Source: Fonsecaea monophora (Eukaryota > Ascomycota > Eurotiomycetes > Chaetothyriales > Herpotrichiellaceae). From it: a stretch of DNA of 46,961 nucleotides. Numbering within the stretch: the stretch's first letter is position 1; the number at the start of each line of letters is the position of its first letter. Where the stretch lies: contig NW_019174100.1 of assembly GCF_001642475.1 (NCBI RefSeq), positions 1-46,961 on the forward strand. The letters are read 5' to 3'. Shown piece by piece: positions 32,229-42,901 of the stretch. The notes beneath the pieces are model-generated. The model was not told the origin of the DNA and searched no databases. It was given only the letters and a program-made list of their open reading frames with translations. A program made the position numbers and the translations under genes.

Positions 32229-34570
32229 TCACTGTGCCTTCTTTCCCGCGCTCGTCCCAAGGTCCATCAAGTCAATCATGGCCAGACCAACCCTCTCACA
32301 CTCGGCCCAGTTCCGCTGCCGCGACCAAAACCTCTCGCTCGCGCTATCCGTCGTGTTAGCAGTAGATACGCTCTGCCTCCTCGCGTCTTCTTCAAGACTC
32401 TCCCTGGTGATGCTAGCAAATGCGTGTTCTCCCGATTCCGTCATCAGGGGACTGTTAGGCGGTGAGGCAAGGGGTTTGACGGCATGACCTAATCCGGCTT
32501 CTTCGAGGTACTTTCGCCGCACCATGAAGCGTTCGCTGCGTTCCTTGCGCATAGCCGCGGAATCGAGCTTACTGATCGCTGTCCTGACAAGTAGGCGGAC
32601 CACAAGGAAGGTATGCTCAGAGACAAAAACGCTAAGCAGGAGTGCCCAGAGTTTGATTGCGTGTGGTCTGCCGTCCGGTCCATGTCCGTCGCCGTCCGAG
32701 AACATGTACACCAAGGCAGCAGAGGTGATGCTGCCGAGCCATGCGAGGAATTCAAGGCTGTCAAGCCAGGGTCCAATGGAATCTGCTCGGGCAGGATTAG
32801 GTCGTCGGCACTCGACTGTCAATTTGAAGGTGTCTCCCCTCAACTCAATCCAATTATTGATAAAATAGGAGACGGGTGTAAGTGGCCATATCACACTGAA
32901 GAGCGAGAGGTAGCCAAACTGCATGCACATCTCCCGCAGATCCGAGGTCACGTCATACTCAGGCAAAGCAGCCTCTTCCCGAACTCGAGTGAGGAATTCT
33001 TTCTCCTCGGGCGGATCATGGTCAGCGACAGAGGGCGTGGTTCCACCGTGCTTTTCTGCACGCTGGGATTTGATTTCATTGAATTTCTTGGTTCCTCTCT
33101 GTGTGACAACTGGCATGATTGTCTCCATAGCGAAATTGACGACCTGGGCCGTCACTGCGAAATAGATCATCTGGTTGCGTAGACGGTTCGGGTTGATGCT
33201 GAAGGCTGCTGGAGATGGAGTCTGAAGCTGCTTTTCGTCCTCGGCAAATGGTAGAACCGTCAAGCCGAAGATATCCAGATAAGGCACCAAGATAGAGGCA
33301 AAGGGGACATAGACGAAAGAAGTCAAGAAGATAGCCGTGTATGAGGTGATAAAGTTGATGACGAAAACCTTGGAAATCATGGCCTTGTCGTGGGCCTCTT
33401 GCGTTTCGTAGTTTTCATAGAAAGTGAGCTTTTCGGCAAATCCAGTCAGGAAATTGCTGATGGTGGGGACCGCAAGGGTGAGGAGAATGGTCGGGAGGAA
33501 GACAAGGATGGACTTTAGAGGACCGTCGTAAACCTCGGAGATGAATATTTCGATGGCGTAGCAGGTGCAAATGACAGCGCCGAGAGCAATCACGCACAGG
33601 GCTGCCAATGGGATCTGGAGGAGTTGTCTCTGTAGTCGCTTCACTGCCGGGAAGTAGGCAACCTTTTCTCCTGTGACAGGGTCTGTGGTGATTTTTTCCG
33701 GTACAAATTCTCTGCGTTTGTCCTCGATGGAAGAAACCCTCTTGACATTCCATCGAATAGCCAACTCTTGTTCCTGGCGTTTCCAGTATTCCACAAATAT
33801 GACACACCACAGACCGTTGACAATTGCATAGATGGGTGAGTAGCTGCCGAGAAGGACCCAGCAGGAGAAACCAAAGGCCGCAGGGAAGATCATGAAGGAG
33901 AAGTAGGATTGTAGGAATGCATAGTAGTAGCCGATCTATTCTCATCAGTAAATTCGCAGATCTACGGCAGGAGTCTGGAAAGGACGGACCTTCTCGCCCA
34001 AAGTGTTCCGGATCTCGTCCAAGTCATCTGGTGTCAGAAATGTCTTGCGCGTGAACTCGGTCAACCATGCCTTGTTTTTGACATGGTCGTGCAAGGGGAA
34101 CACGGCTTCAACATTCTTCCATTCGCCATGCTTGGGTGTGATCCCTGCTCCTCCATCTTCACGTGGACAGCATATCATGTGGTGAATGTGTCGATGACGC
34201 TCAGCGGCGGTGAGGGGCTCTGAGATCAGAGTTTGTGCTGGGTCATTGCTTGGTTGGAGTTGTCGAACCCCATGTAGCCAGTCTTTTATCCTCGACCGGT
34301 AAACCACGTCCGCGAATATCTTTTCGTCGGCGGCCTTGACGAAGACCAGCAAGGAGGTTTCATCGCCGCGTCGTACTTCGGTGGTCAATCCGGTCTCGGT
34401 GAGAGCTCGAATGAGCTTCTTGAACTGACTAACGCCAGCTACCTTGTCTGCCCAGTGTCAGTATCAGCACCTGTGGAGTGGAGAGTGGTGGAGGTTGTAC
34501 CGTCGCTGGGCACTCGATAGCTGATGACATAGTCCACATCGAAATTGGTCTGGAGCACCTTGGAAGCCAT
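32229..34570 (-). CDS. Anoctamin / Ist2-like membrane protein (TMEM16 family)
   Basis: Three exons: 34570-34501, 34447-33990 and 33935-32229. The introns are 53 nt (34448-34500, phase 1) and 54 nt (33936-33989, donor GTCCGT, phase 0). The product is 744 residues, close to Aspergillus-type anoctamins. A soluble alpha/beta N-terminal domain of about 170 residues comes first. Next is the first membrane hairpin (KIGYYYAFLQSYFSFMIFPAA...), with EYWKRQEQELAIRWNV after the second span, a strong family signature. Some ten spans in all and a cytosolic tail follow. The family comprises Ca2+-activated lipid scramblases and channels, and in yeast Ist2 tethers ER to plasma membrane. No long Lys/His-rich Ist2 C-terminal tail is present, so a scramblase-like role is the better guess. 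Confidence 0.92.
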
Positions 34571-35097
34571 GCTGGAGGCGAATCTGTAGGTAGAGAAATT
34601 TGGATCTGGCAGAACAGGGAAAGGGCTTGCCTAAGCAGAGAGCCTCGATAAAGAGATCCCGTGTCCCAAAGCTATCTTCTGCGAGGAGTGAGCCAGAGAA
34701 ACTTGGAAATCAGGGTTGTACAGCCAGCCTCGACGGGAGGTTTGATCATTGCTACAAGACGCGACGTCATCAAGTTAGGAGATCTCGCCTCATACTCCAC
34801 TATGCCTAAAACAGCTGGACAATTGTTACCTCAGCATCCTCGCCAATTGACCAATCGCAAGGCTGAAGCTTGCTCTAACCTCAGAGAGCACAAGCACCTA
34901 ACAAGGGTCAAAGTTGAGCCTCGGCATCAATGAACATTTAGCCGTCAATGGTGTTTACTGACAGTTGATGTTACGCTTATCCACGGTTTGAGGAGGACAG
35001 TAATCAAAGGATTGTGTTTTTAAATTCGTCCCATTTCCCGTATCTTTCTTGTGCAGGGACGAGCCGAGTGTCGGTGGTGCGGAGCTCTTGAGCAATC
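34571..35097. other. Divergent promoter region, anoctamin / hydroxy-acid oxidase
   Basis: 527 bp separate two divergent start codons. A short open frame at 34661-34933 is not credible as a gene. No TATA box stands out. Confidence 0.75.
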
Positions 35098-36432
35098 ATG
35101 GCCAACAAGACTGAAGCCGCGAGATTGAATCAGTCCTACACAGAGCCTGATCCAAATAATTATTCTGCCTACCAGCGAGAAATCTATAGCTCTTTACGGG
35201 CTCCTATCTTCTCGACCAAGCCGTCTGAATGGGAGTCTCTCGCTCGATCGAAAGTCCCAGCTGAAAATTTCGGCTATGTCTACGGGTCGGCGAGCAGCGG
35301 CACCACTCATGCTGCCAACATTTCCGCATTCGACCGGTACCGGATCCGGCCTCACATGCTTGTCAATGCCACTCGTCGCGACGTCAGTGTCGAGCTATTC
35401 GGGACCAAGTATAACAGCCCACTTCTTGTAGCCCCGGTTGGGGTGCAGAATATCATGCATGAAGATGCTGAGGAAGCCACCGCAAAAGCTTGTCAGAAGG
35501 TCGGCATACCTATGATTCTCTCCTCAGCTGCCACGAGAACCATCGAACAAGTGGCGGCTGCTAATGGCAACGGGGACCGTTGGTATCAACTTTACTGGCC
35601 CAGGCCTCAATGGGAAGAAGTCACTGTCAGCCTGCTGAACCGAGCGAAAGCCAACGGGTATAAAGTCCTCGTCGTCACCTTGGACACCTTCAATCTAGCC
35701 TGGAGGCCAACCGACCTTGACACCGCATACCTGCCTTTTATCTGGGGTGACGGCTGTCAGATCGGACACTCTGACCCTGTCTTTAATCGCAGATATGAGC
35801 AGATTCAGAAGAACGATACAAGGGGCTATGGAGAGAAATTGGCCGAGCTCTGGGCAATGATGAAGAGACCGGGTTCAGCCTACGGAGCGGTACGGGTGCT
35901 GACAAACGTGTCTCTACTACAAAAGTCGAGAGCTTGGCTGGATGTCTTGAACTCTGGGACCTACAGAGAGTGGAAGCATCTGGAGATCTTGAAGAAGCTG
36001 TGGGATGGACCAATTGTCCTCAAAGGGATCCAGACTGTCGACGACGCCCACAGAGCTATTGATTACGGGATGGATGGTATCATCGTAAGCAACCACGGTG
36101 GTCGACAGTGTGATGGTGCCATTGCGTCTCTCGATGCTCTGGCCGAGATCGCCGCCGACGAAAGGGTCAAACGATCAAATATGACTCTGATATTTGACAG
36201 CGGTGTCCGCACCGGGAGCGATGTGTTGAAAGCACTAGCGCTGGGCGCAAAGGCCGTGTGCATTGGCAGACCTTTCATGTATGGTCTCGCCATCGCGGGA
36301 CAAGAAGGGGTAGAGCATGTCCTCAAGTGTTTGCTTGCTGACACTGACAACATGCTGGGCAATATGGGCAAGACGAGTGTGAAGGACCTCAGCCGGCATG
36401 ATTTGCAGATCAGGCCAGAATCAAAGCTGTAG
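35098..36432 (+). CDS. FMN-dependent alpha-hydroxy-acid oxidase (lactate 2-monooxygenase-like)
   Basis: A single exon of 444 residues. The FMN-binding TIM barrel is complete. YVYGSASSGTTHAANISAFDRY lies at the N-terminal active-site tyrosine region, LLVAPVGVQNIMH follows, and QLYWPRP (near 164) corresponds to the family's Q-x-Y box. The signature SNHGGRQ at 331-337 carries the catalytic base His333 and the substrate Arg. IFDSGVRTGSDVLKALALGAKAVCIGRP then binds the flavin phosphate. A segment of about 60 residues between the barrel halves (GDGCQIGHSDPVFN onward) and the overall similarity favour the lactate-2-monooxygenase-like fungal branch over glycolate oxidase or cytochrome b2 (no haem domain). 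It oxidises a small 2-hydroxy acid with O2. There is no mitochondrial leader and no clear PTS1 (it ends PESKL), so it is probably cytosolic or peroxisomal. Confidence 0.9.
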   Translation: MANKTEAARLNQSYTEPDPNNYSAYQREIYSSLRAPIFSTKPSEWESLARSKVPAENFGYVYGSASSGTTHAANISAFDRYRIRPHMLVNATRRDVSVELFGTKYNSPLLVAPVGVQNIMHEDAEEATAKACQKVGIPMILSSAATRTIEQVAAANGNGDRWYQLYWPRPQWEEVTVSLLNRAKANGYKVLVVTLDTFNLAWRPTDLDTAYLPFIWGDGCQIGHSDPVFNRRYEQIQKNDTRGYGEKLAELWAMMKRPGSAYGAVRVLTNVSLLQKSRAWLDVLNSGTYREWKHLEILKKLWDGPIVLKGIQTVDDAHRAIDYGMDGIIVSNHGGRQCDGAIASLDALAEIAADERVKRSNMTLIFDSGVRTGSDVLKALALGAKAVCIGRPFMYGLAIAGQEGVEHVLKCLLADTDNMLGNMGKTSVKDLSRHDLQIRPESKL

Positions 36433-37218
36433 AAGGGTTGACAGAAAAGCCTGCGATTTCCGAGAAAAGAAAAAAAAAAACAACTGCCCAACCGTGATAT
36501 TTATCTTTCTGGCACGCGGATGCCTTGCCGTTCTAAGACGCGGGAGTAACAGAATGGAGGGCTCGAGATGAAAACCGTCCATCCACTCGTCCCTCGTAAA
36601 GCCATTGTTTCCGAGTAGTGTTTGCTTAGACGAAGCATCTCCTCCCAGTACAAGGGCCACACAGGCAGTAACTCGCACTTGTTTTACGTCAAGGCACTGC
36701 CAATCCAATGGTTATCTTTTCCACATCAGCCTAAACTGCGCCCGACCACCTTCGAGTATGCAGCTCTTCAGTCCGACAGCCTAATCCTGCGATGAATGAG
36801 AGCCATGCAATTACAATGCCAGCCACCACCACTAGCAGAAGAAACTGGCCACCAAATACGCCACCGTCCGTCTAGACCGCAGGCAATGGACTGCACAGTA
36901 GCGATAGCAACGGTTCTCAGCCCTCAGCCTCAGTCCACACACAATCGCTCGGTTTTCTTCCAACTGGTGGGGGCTGTTATGTACGTGCCGAGTGCGTGGC
37001 TACTTCCCATTGGTAAACATGTGCCCTATAAGCGACCAGGAGAGCGGAACTTCTCCAGGTCGGTATTGTTGGGCACTTTGTCAATACATATATGCAATGA
37101 CCTCCCTCAGCCTGAGCGCGAAGTATGTCTTTCCACTCTCTCGATTACTGGAGTCCGGGCGGGCATACGGGTATCCTAATATAAAGAACTGCGGCCGTTA
37201 CACAGTTTCCACCATAAA
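36433..37218. other. Intergenic, promoter of the next gene
   Basis: It holds the 3' flank of the hydroxy-acid oxidase, including an A-run near 36470, and the upstream region of the membrane-protein gene. No gene is seen. Confidence 0.7.
37180..37186 (+). promoter_or_regulatory. TATA-like box
   Basis: TATAAAG lies 39 bp upstream of the start codon of the four-exon membrane-protein gene. Position and sequence fit a TATA element with a short leader, but this is a short motif. Confidence 0.4.
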
Positions 37219-39380
37219 ATGAGCAATCCTAGATACACGCCGAACGAAGACAAACAAAGTCTCGTCCAAGATGAGGAACCGGCACTGGCAACAGGCAAGG
37301 CAGATGTTTTCGTCGACTCGACCGCCCTAGTCAAGGACGGACAGATTATACGCATTTTCTCGGTCCTGCAATCAGGCTCCCCAAAATTGACCAAGGCATG
37401 GCTGTGGGTTCTTGTGACGGCGGCATTTTGTGGCTGGACTGTTTCTTTCGCCTATGCAGTCTTCATCAGTCCCAGTCCCGTCTGGCGTTTCTACGACTTT
37501 TCGCCCAGAATCACCGTTGCTGTGGTCAATTTTGCCTCTCATCTGGCTGTGTATTTGGCTGGATGTATGATCCAAGCGACCTTCGACGCTGTTTGTTGGA
37601 CGGTGATATCTGGTGGGCGAGGAGCTCCTCTCAGGACATTTCTGGTCACGAAACAAGATGCGGGATTGGAAAGCGTGGCTTCGATGCTCTGGACATATGG
37701 AGGACACCAGCTGTGGGGCATTCTCAAGTACAGCACCTCGTGGCAGACATGCAGATATTAACCCCCGTATGATGATTTTGAGTAGTCTGACAAATTCAAA
37801 CAGGCTCGCTCTCATGGTCGGCGGCTGGGTTATCGGCCTGCCACTTCTCAGTAAGTCATCGACTCTACTTCCCTTACCTGACATTGATGGCTGAGTCCCA
37901 ATTCTCTCCAGGTGGCATATCGTATAGAGACGTCTTCTACCCCAGCCAAACGGTCCCTGTGGTTGGCGGGATTGCTCCTCTCCGCGTGTCGGTCGAAGCG
38001 CTGGAAAAGGCCAGCTATGGCGGCCAACAGCCCACCTTCCAAGAAGCAAGCATAAACACAATGCTTATCAGCTCGACGAACAGCATCCTCACCGATCCCA
38101 AATTTGTCGTCAGCGTTGCTCCGATATCTCCAGATTGCCGTGGGGCTGATTGCAAGTCTTTGTTCCTGCCTGGAGGTCTGGAACTTGTCCTCAGGGCTGA
38201 CGGGACGTCTCTATTTGACGGGAACGAGCCCGATGACCCGGTCATCATTGTCCACGACGCCCCGGGATACCAAATAGAGTTCTCACCCCAGAACTATACC
38301 TTCAAGACGGATGTGGACTGTCAGATCTATGGTCTGCCCATTTCAGCCCTTTATGCGTGTGTGGCGGGCCGCAACGACACGATATTCAGTGGTCAGTAAA
38401 GCAGACATGGAGCAAATTTTGAGCAACACTGATACTTTGATGATGTTGCAGGCTTTGCAATCTGCCCTTTTGACTTGATGAGCAACGGCGCCTGTCAATC
38501 TGACGTATCATGGACAGAGCACCTCCAAGCATCTGTCGCCATGAACATCTACCAGCGCACATCGACCGTCGCATACGATCGGGCCAACTTTTCGATTCTG
38601 GGTATCGAATCATTAGGACCCGCGAAGGTGGCGAGTGACGAAGAATCGGTGGCCGACTTGCAAAAGCTTTTCCTGATCATGTATCCGCAATTGACCACCA
38701 TCCTTCAGGACATTAAAACGGCCCTGCTAGAGTTCAACTCAGGTCAAGCATGGTCGGATCTCGCCTACCTCGCCTCAGTGTACTGCGTCCAGGCTGAGAT
38801 CACTGCGGCCGAGCTTTTCCTCAACAATAGCTACCCAAGCTGGGTTAATGGCCAACGGGATATTTTGGAAGGCGTCCTGACAATTCCCATCCAGTTCGGG
38901 ACACTGCTGTTGCAAGAGATCGACAAGTCAATCCTTCTTAACGACTTGACCACGACGGCATCTTTCGCCCACGTATCCTTCCGCGTGAGATCAGAACCCT
39001 GGACCATCGTCATGTTCACGTCCGTCGTGTCCGGCCTCGTGATCAGTTCGATCTTGTGCTTGCTGTACGCTCACTGGGCGGCACGCCTGAAGCCTGCGCA
39101 TGAGATCTCCCCGACCATTCGCACAGCATTCGAAAATGGAAACCCCTTTGAGGCGCCGCCCGCAAATACCTGGCAGTTTCTCAGTAATCTTTTCTGCTGT
39201 TCTCATAAGAAGTACTCGTCTGCGCTACAAAGCACCGGGCGTGAACAAGACACATATGTCGTTGCACGGAAGGTCACCGACGAGCTTCTGATAGCCGTCG
39301 ATCGGGAGCAAGATAAGCAAGAATCCGACAGTAGTGTGACAGGCAATGAGAAAAGGGTCTCCAGGCTGTCGCATCGTTGA
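37219..39380 (+). CDS. Uncharacterised fungal membrane protein with large ectodomain
   Basis: Four exons: 37219-37727, 37804-37850, 37912-38391 and 38452-39380. The introns are 76, 61 and 60 nt with GT...AG ends (donors GTACAG, GTAAGT and GTCAGT) and continuous frame. The product is 654 residues. A cytosolic N-terminus of about 55 residues comes first. Three hydrophobic segments follow (about 58-82, 98-128 and 168-186). Next is a soluble region of about 340 residues containing several Cys and N-glycosylation sequons (NYT, NDT, NFS, NNS). One more strong span (TSVVSGLVISSILCLLYAHW, about 532-551) and a polar tail of 100 residues end it. This receptor-like topology recurs in many unnamed Pezizomycotina proteins. 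I recognise no named domain. Confidence 0.85.
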
Positions 39381-40320
39381 CTTGGGCGCGGGATTGGGGC
39401 CCTTCAGGGGCTTGGTCGTCTCTGGGCTCTTATAAACAAGGAGCAAGATCGGGGCAAGCATCTCCTTTGGAATTCATAATCTGACGAGAACCAAGTTTTC
39501 ATTAGGTTCGCTCCTCCTATAGCACGTATCCTCCAATTTTGGGATGTGTTGACGCCTGCACGAGCATTGATCCCAGGGAAAGACTCTGCTGAAAGTTAGA
39601 ACTTGGTAGAAAATGCCACATCGCGAACTGCTGCGCCGTCTAGTCATTGAAGAGCCTCTGCTTCGCATTAGAGCAAGCAGGCAGCGAGGCAGAAAACAAG
39701 TGAACTGACAGGAGATTCATTTGTGCAGTAAGATTTGAGAAGGAAGCGTCATCCGTAGGGTTTGGTTGAGGCTGGTCGAGGCTGATACCTTCCATGCGAG
39801 GAGTTTGAGCCTCGTCTTTGTCGGCTTGCGCATTTTGAGGGTCTTTGTCAATGCCTTACAGGCAGCGGCTGAATGAACAATTTTCAGGATCTTTGTTCAG
39901 GCGAGTGCTATGCCGCCATTGTTCTTGTCGGGATTGACACAGCACCTCACTCGTCTTTGGCACTAAGAGGTTCCCAGAAGACGACTGTGCTTGTCAAGGA
40001 TGGGTCCATGGCGCTTAACATCCGCATCTGAGCTTGTCTCAGGATGTATGTGCCGCAGGAGGCCGTGGTAGAGAAACAAAATCTCTGTGTAGGCGAGGAG
40101 TCCGCGACGTGCAAGGGTGCGGTCTCTTTGTTCAATGCCTTAGAGCACTTCACAAACAAATATTGAAAAACCGCGAAAGCCTTGTCGTTCACAAACTCAA
40201 GACAAATAACATTGTCAAGCTGACTTACCTCGACGACAAAGTCCTTTGTGCAAGCCCTCACTGTAAATAGCCGCGGTGTCCATCAGCAATCACACCAGTC
40301 TACCACCAAGCTTGTTCAGA
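39381..40320. other. Intergenic, no gene seen
   Basis: Only short frames occur on both strands (for example a 104-codon minus-strand frame at 39947-40261) with no recognisable domain. Confidence 0.65.
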
Positions 40321-41193
40321 ATGATGGGAGCCAGAGAGCTACCAGTCATCGTCATCACCCCGCCTCCGGAGGATGGGCCGACGTCAACCGTCAGCATCCT
40401 GACGACACGGCACTGGGGGCTCTGGGCCAAGGGAGCCCTGCGTAAGTTGGACCAAACAAACGCAAAAGGGCGGAATTACCTGACCGAGGCCGCCGACGAC
40501 ACCGAGCTGGTCGACTTGTTGCCAGTACCAGAGCCAACTGCAGGTCAGTTATCTACCAACCCAACTAATACACATCTCACTGAAGGACGACATAGACAAG
40601 TTGAAGCCCACAATCGACATGTTGCAGCGACTCCTGCTAACAGACAAAACGCCAACAAAAGCCACCAAGACACAAACAAGCCAGGACATGGAACTGAAGA
40701 AGCTGCGGACAAGCAATTCGTCAACGTCGGCGTCAGCGCGGCAGTCACAGAATCAGACAGACTGATATTCTGCAAGGGGCATTTGGCGGTCCTGGAATCA
40801 ATAAAGTTTCGCGGCGAGATGATGCGGGCATTTGAGCAAGAGTGCAAAGTGCCCTGGTTCAATGCAGTCGAGTTTGAAGACGACCCTATCCCACTTCTTC
40901 CACCGACAAAGCATATTCGAATGAAAGCATTGGAGCTATTGAAGGATTTCGCCGAGAATCCAATTCAACATACCGAAGACCTCCTTGAATCAGGAAGACA
41001 ACACGATGCAAGCCTGTGCGAGATCTGGGATGATTTGTTGGAAACACATGGAGAAGAAATTGGTGGTAGGCCCCTGTTTGAGGCTGTTGTGCTGGATGAC
41101 TGGAAAGAAGAGAGCTGTCAGACATGGGAGAGGATATACGAAGAGGAAGACCAAGAGGAGTGGGATGATGGAAGTTGGACTCTGCTCTATTGA
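40321..41193 (+). CDS. Unrecognised acidic protein
   Basis: An uninterrupted frame of 290 residues from the ATG at 40321. The first 75 residues (ARELPVIVITPPPEDG...) and the last 140 (LIFCKGHLAVLESIKFRGEMM to EEWDDGSWTLLY) look like a folded helical protein with a very acidic C-terminus. The middle, about residues 78-150, is Asn/Thr/His-rich. An optional 42-nt in-frame intron (GTCAGT...AAG, about 40543-40584) with a CTAAT branch could remove part of it. A second open frame also reads well through the middle (see findings), so the gene model there is uncertain. There is no signal peptide or membrane span. Function is unknown. Confidence 0.6.
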   Translation: MMGARELPVIVITPPPEDGPTSTVSILTTRHWGLWAKGALRKLDQTNAKGRNYLTEAADDTELVDLLPVPEPTAGQLSTNPTNTHLTEGRHRQVEAHNRHVAATPANRQNANKSHQDTNKPGHGTEEAADKQFVNVGVSAAVTESDRLIFCKGHLAVLESIKFRGEMMRAFEQECKVPWFNAVEFEDDPIPLLPPTKHIRMKALELLKDFAENPIQHTEDLLESGRQHDASLCEIWDDLLETHGEEIGGRPLFEAVVLDDWKEESCQTWERIYEEEDQEEWDDGSWTLLY

Positions 41194-41437
41194 TTAGCTA
41201 GGATGGGGAGGTATTCTGGAGGTAGAGCCTCAGAGTTGTGTGGATAGGAATATGGATCAAGTGAACTGTTGACTTTTGTGGTTTTCTGGTAAAGTGAAAG
41301 TGACTTGGTCCCTGCGTCCAAATGCACGATTGCGTCATTGATCGGACGCGTCGAGTCGCGTCCGATCGTGTTTCATTCTCATTGTTCATCCTCTCGAGTC
41401 CTCAGCAGCGTTGATACACAGTCAATTGCAGGTCAGA

Positions 41438-42592
41438 ATGGCACCCTCTGCAGTGGAATCGGACAAACAGTCTCCTCCTGGTGACTCTCTGGGCTTTCTG
41501 CGTGAAAATTCCAATGTCCTGAAGACCCAAACCAATGGCACCGCAACAATTCCATCTCCCGAACCAGCGGACCAATCTGTCCCAGCAAGGACAACAACCC
41601 ATGAAGAACATCAATACCTCAATCTAATCCGAGAGATCCTATGCCGTGGCGAACACCGACCGGACCGAACAGGAACGGGAACTCTCTCGCTCTTTGCTCC
41701 TCCTCAACTCCGTTTCAGCCTCTCACAACCCGACCCAACTTCACCGACCGCGGATAGAATCCCCATCCTCCCTCTCCTTACCACTAAACGTGTCTTTCTA
41801 CGTGCCGTTACGACCGAGTTGTTGTGGTTTGTATCAGGCTGCACAACATCGAAACCTCTCTCTGACGCAGGCATCCACATTTGGGACGGCAATGGCTCGC
41901 GGGAATTCCTCGACAAGTTGGGATTTGTTGACCGCGAGGAGGGAGACCTCGGCCCTGTCTACGGATTTCAATGGCGGCACTTTGGTGCAGCATACGAGGA
42001 CTGCCATGCTGACTACTCGGGCAAAGGAGTGGACCAGATCAAAGAGGTGGTGCGAAAATTGAAGACCAACCCATACGACAGGCGGATTATTCTGAGCGCG
42101 TGGAATGTAGCCGATTTGTCTAAGATGGCATTGCCGCCTTGCCACATGTTTGCGCAATTCTACGTCAGTTACCCTGACGCACCGCGAGGGGAAGCAGCTC
42201 TCAAGTCGCTCAGCAATCCTTCAGACGAGACCAACAGCGAGAAGCAGAAGGCAAAGGGACATCTATCTTGTGTCCTATACCAGCGCTCCTGTGACATGGG
42301 ACTCGGGGTCCCCTTCAACATTGCCTCATACGCTCTACTGACGCACATGCTAGCTCACGCGTGCGATCTTGTGCCGGGAGAGCTGATCCATACCATGGGC
42401 GATGCGCATGTGTATCTTGATCATATCGACGCTTTGAGAGAACAGTTACTACGTGAGCCACGTGAGTTCCCGACAATCAACATCAAACGGGACGATAGGG
42501 GAAGCGGTAACATGGACGGCTGGAAAGTCGAAGAGTTGGAAGTTGTAGGTTACAAACCACATGGAGGGATAAAGATGAAGATGAGTGTATGA
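41438..42592 (+). CDS. CDC21: Thymidylate synthase
   Basis: A single coding exon of 384 residues from the ATG at 41438. The enzyme converts dUMP to dTMP using methylene-tetrahydrofolate. The phosphate-binding DRTGTGTLS box lies near 75-83 and TELLWFVSG near 128. The catalytic cysteine is in LPPCHMFAQFYV (Cys235). YQRSCDMGLGVPFN and HTMGDAHVYLDH are also present. Two features exceed the bacterial type: a polar N-terminal extension of about 55 residues and an insert of about 30 residues (from SYPDAPRGEAALK to KQKAKGH) between the catalytic strand and the LSCVLYQRS strand. Inserts at this point are familiar from fungal enzymes. A TTGCAG just upstream may be the acceptor of a 5' untranslated intron. 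Confidence 0.95.
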   Translation: MAPSAVESDKQSPPGDSLGFLRENSNVLKTQTNGTATIPSPEPADQSVPARTTTHEEHQYLNLIREILCRGEHRPDRTGTGTLSLFAPPQLRFSLSQPDPTSPTADRIPILPLLTTKRVFLRAVTTELLWFVSGCTTSKPLSDAGIHIWDGNGSREFLDKLGFVDREEGDLGPVYGFQWRHFGAAYEDCHADYSGKGVDQIKEVVRKLKTNPYDRRIILSAWNVADLSKMALPPCHMFAQFYVSYPDAPRGEAALKSLSNPSDETNSEKQKAKGHLSCVLYQRSCDMGLGVPFNIASYALLTHMLAHACDLVPGELIHTMGDAHVYLDHIDALREQLLREPREFPTINIKRDDRGSGNMDGWKVEELEVVGYKPHGGIKMKMSV

Positions 42593-42901
42593 TTACGACG
42601 AAACGGGAACGGGAGTTGGGGATATATTCAACATATGTTGTAAAGAAACTTCGAGGAGGCCCAGTATTATTATGTATTGTGATCAAAGTTGGCTAGATGT
42701 CCTGCTGTGCATTGTCTAGACACCAGACTCTTGTTAATTCTTTCCCTGGATCTTCGATCGAACTAGATTTTCGCTCATTATGCCATGACCTGCGTAGGGC
42801 TGAATCGCTCGTCATGCCCATCCATATCCCAGTGAACGCCGTCGCTATGCACATTATAAGATGGATTTCAAAGTGGTGGAAACATGTCTCGCTGTATCGA
42901 T
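42593..42901. other. Convergent 3' flanks, no gene seen
   Basis: 309 bp between the stop codons of thymidylate synthase (+) and the AN1 zinc-finger gene (-). It holds only untranslated sequence as far as I can see. Confidence 0.8.
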
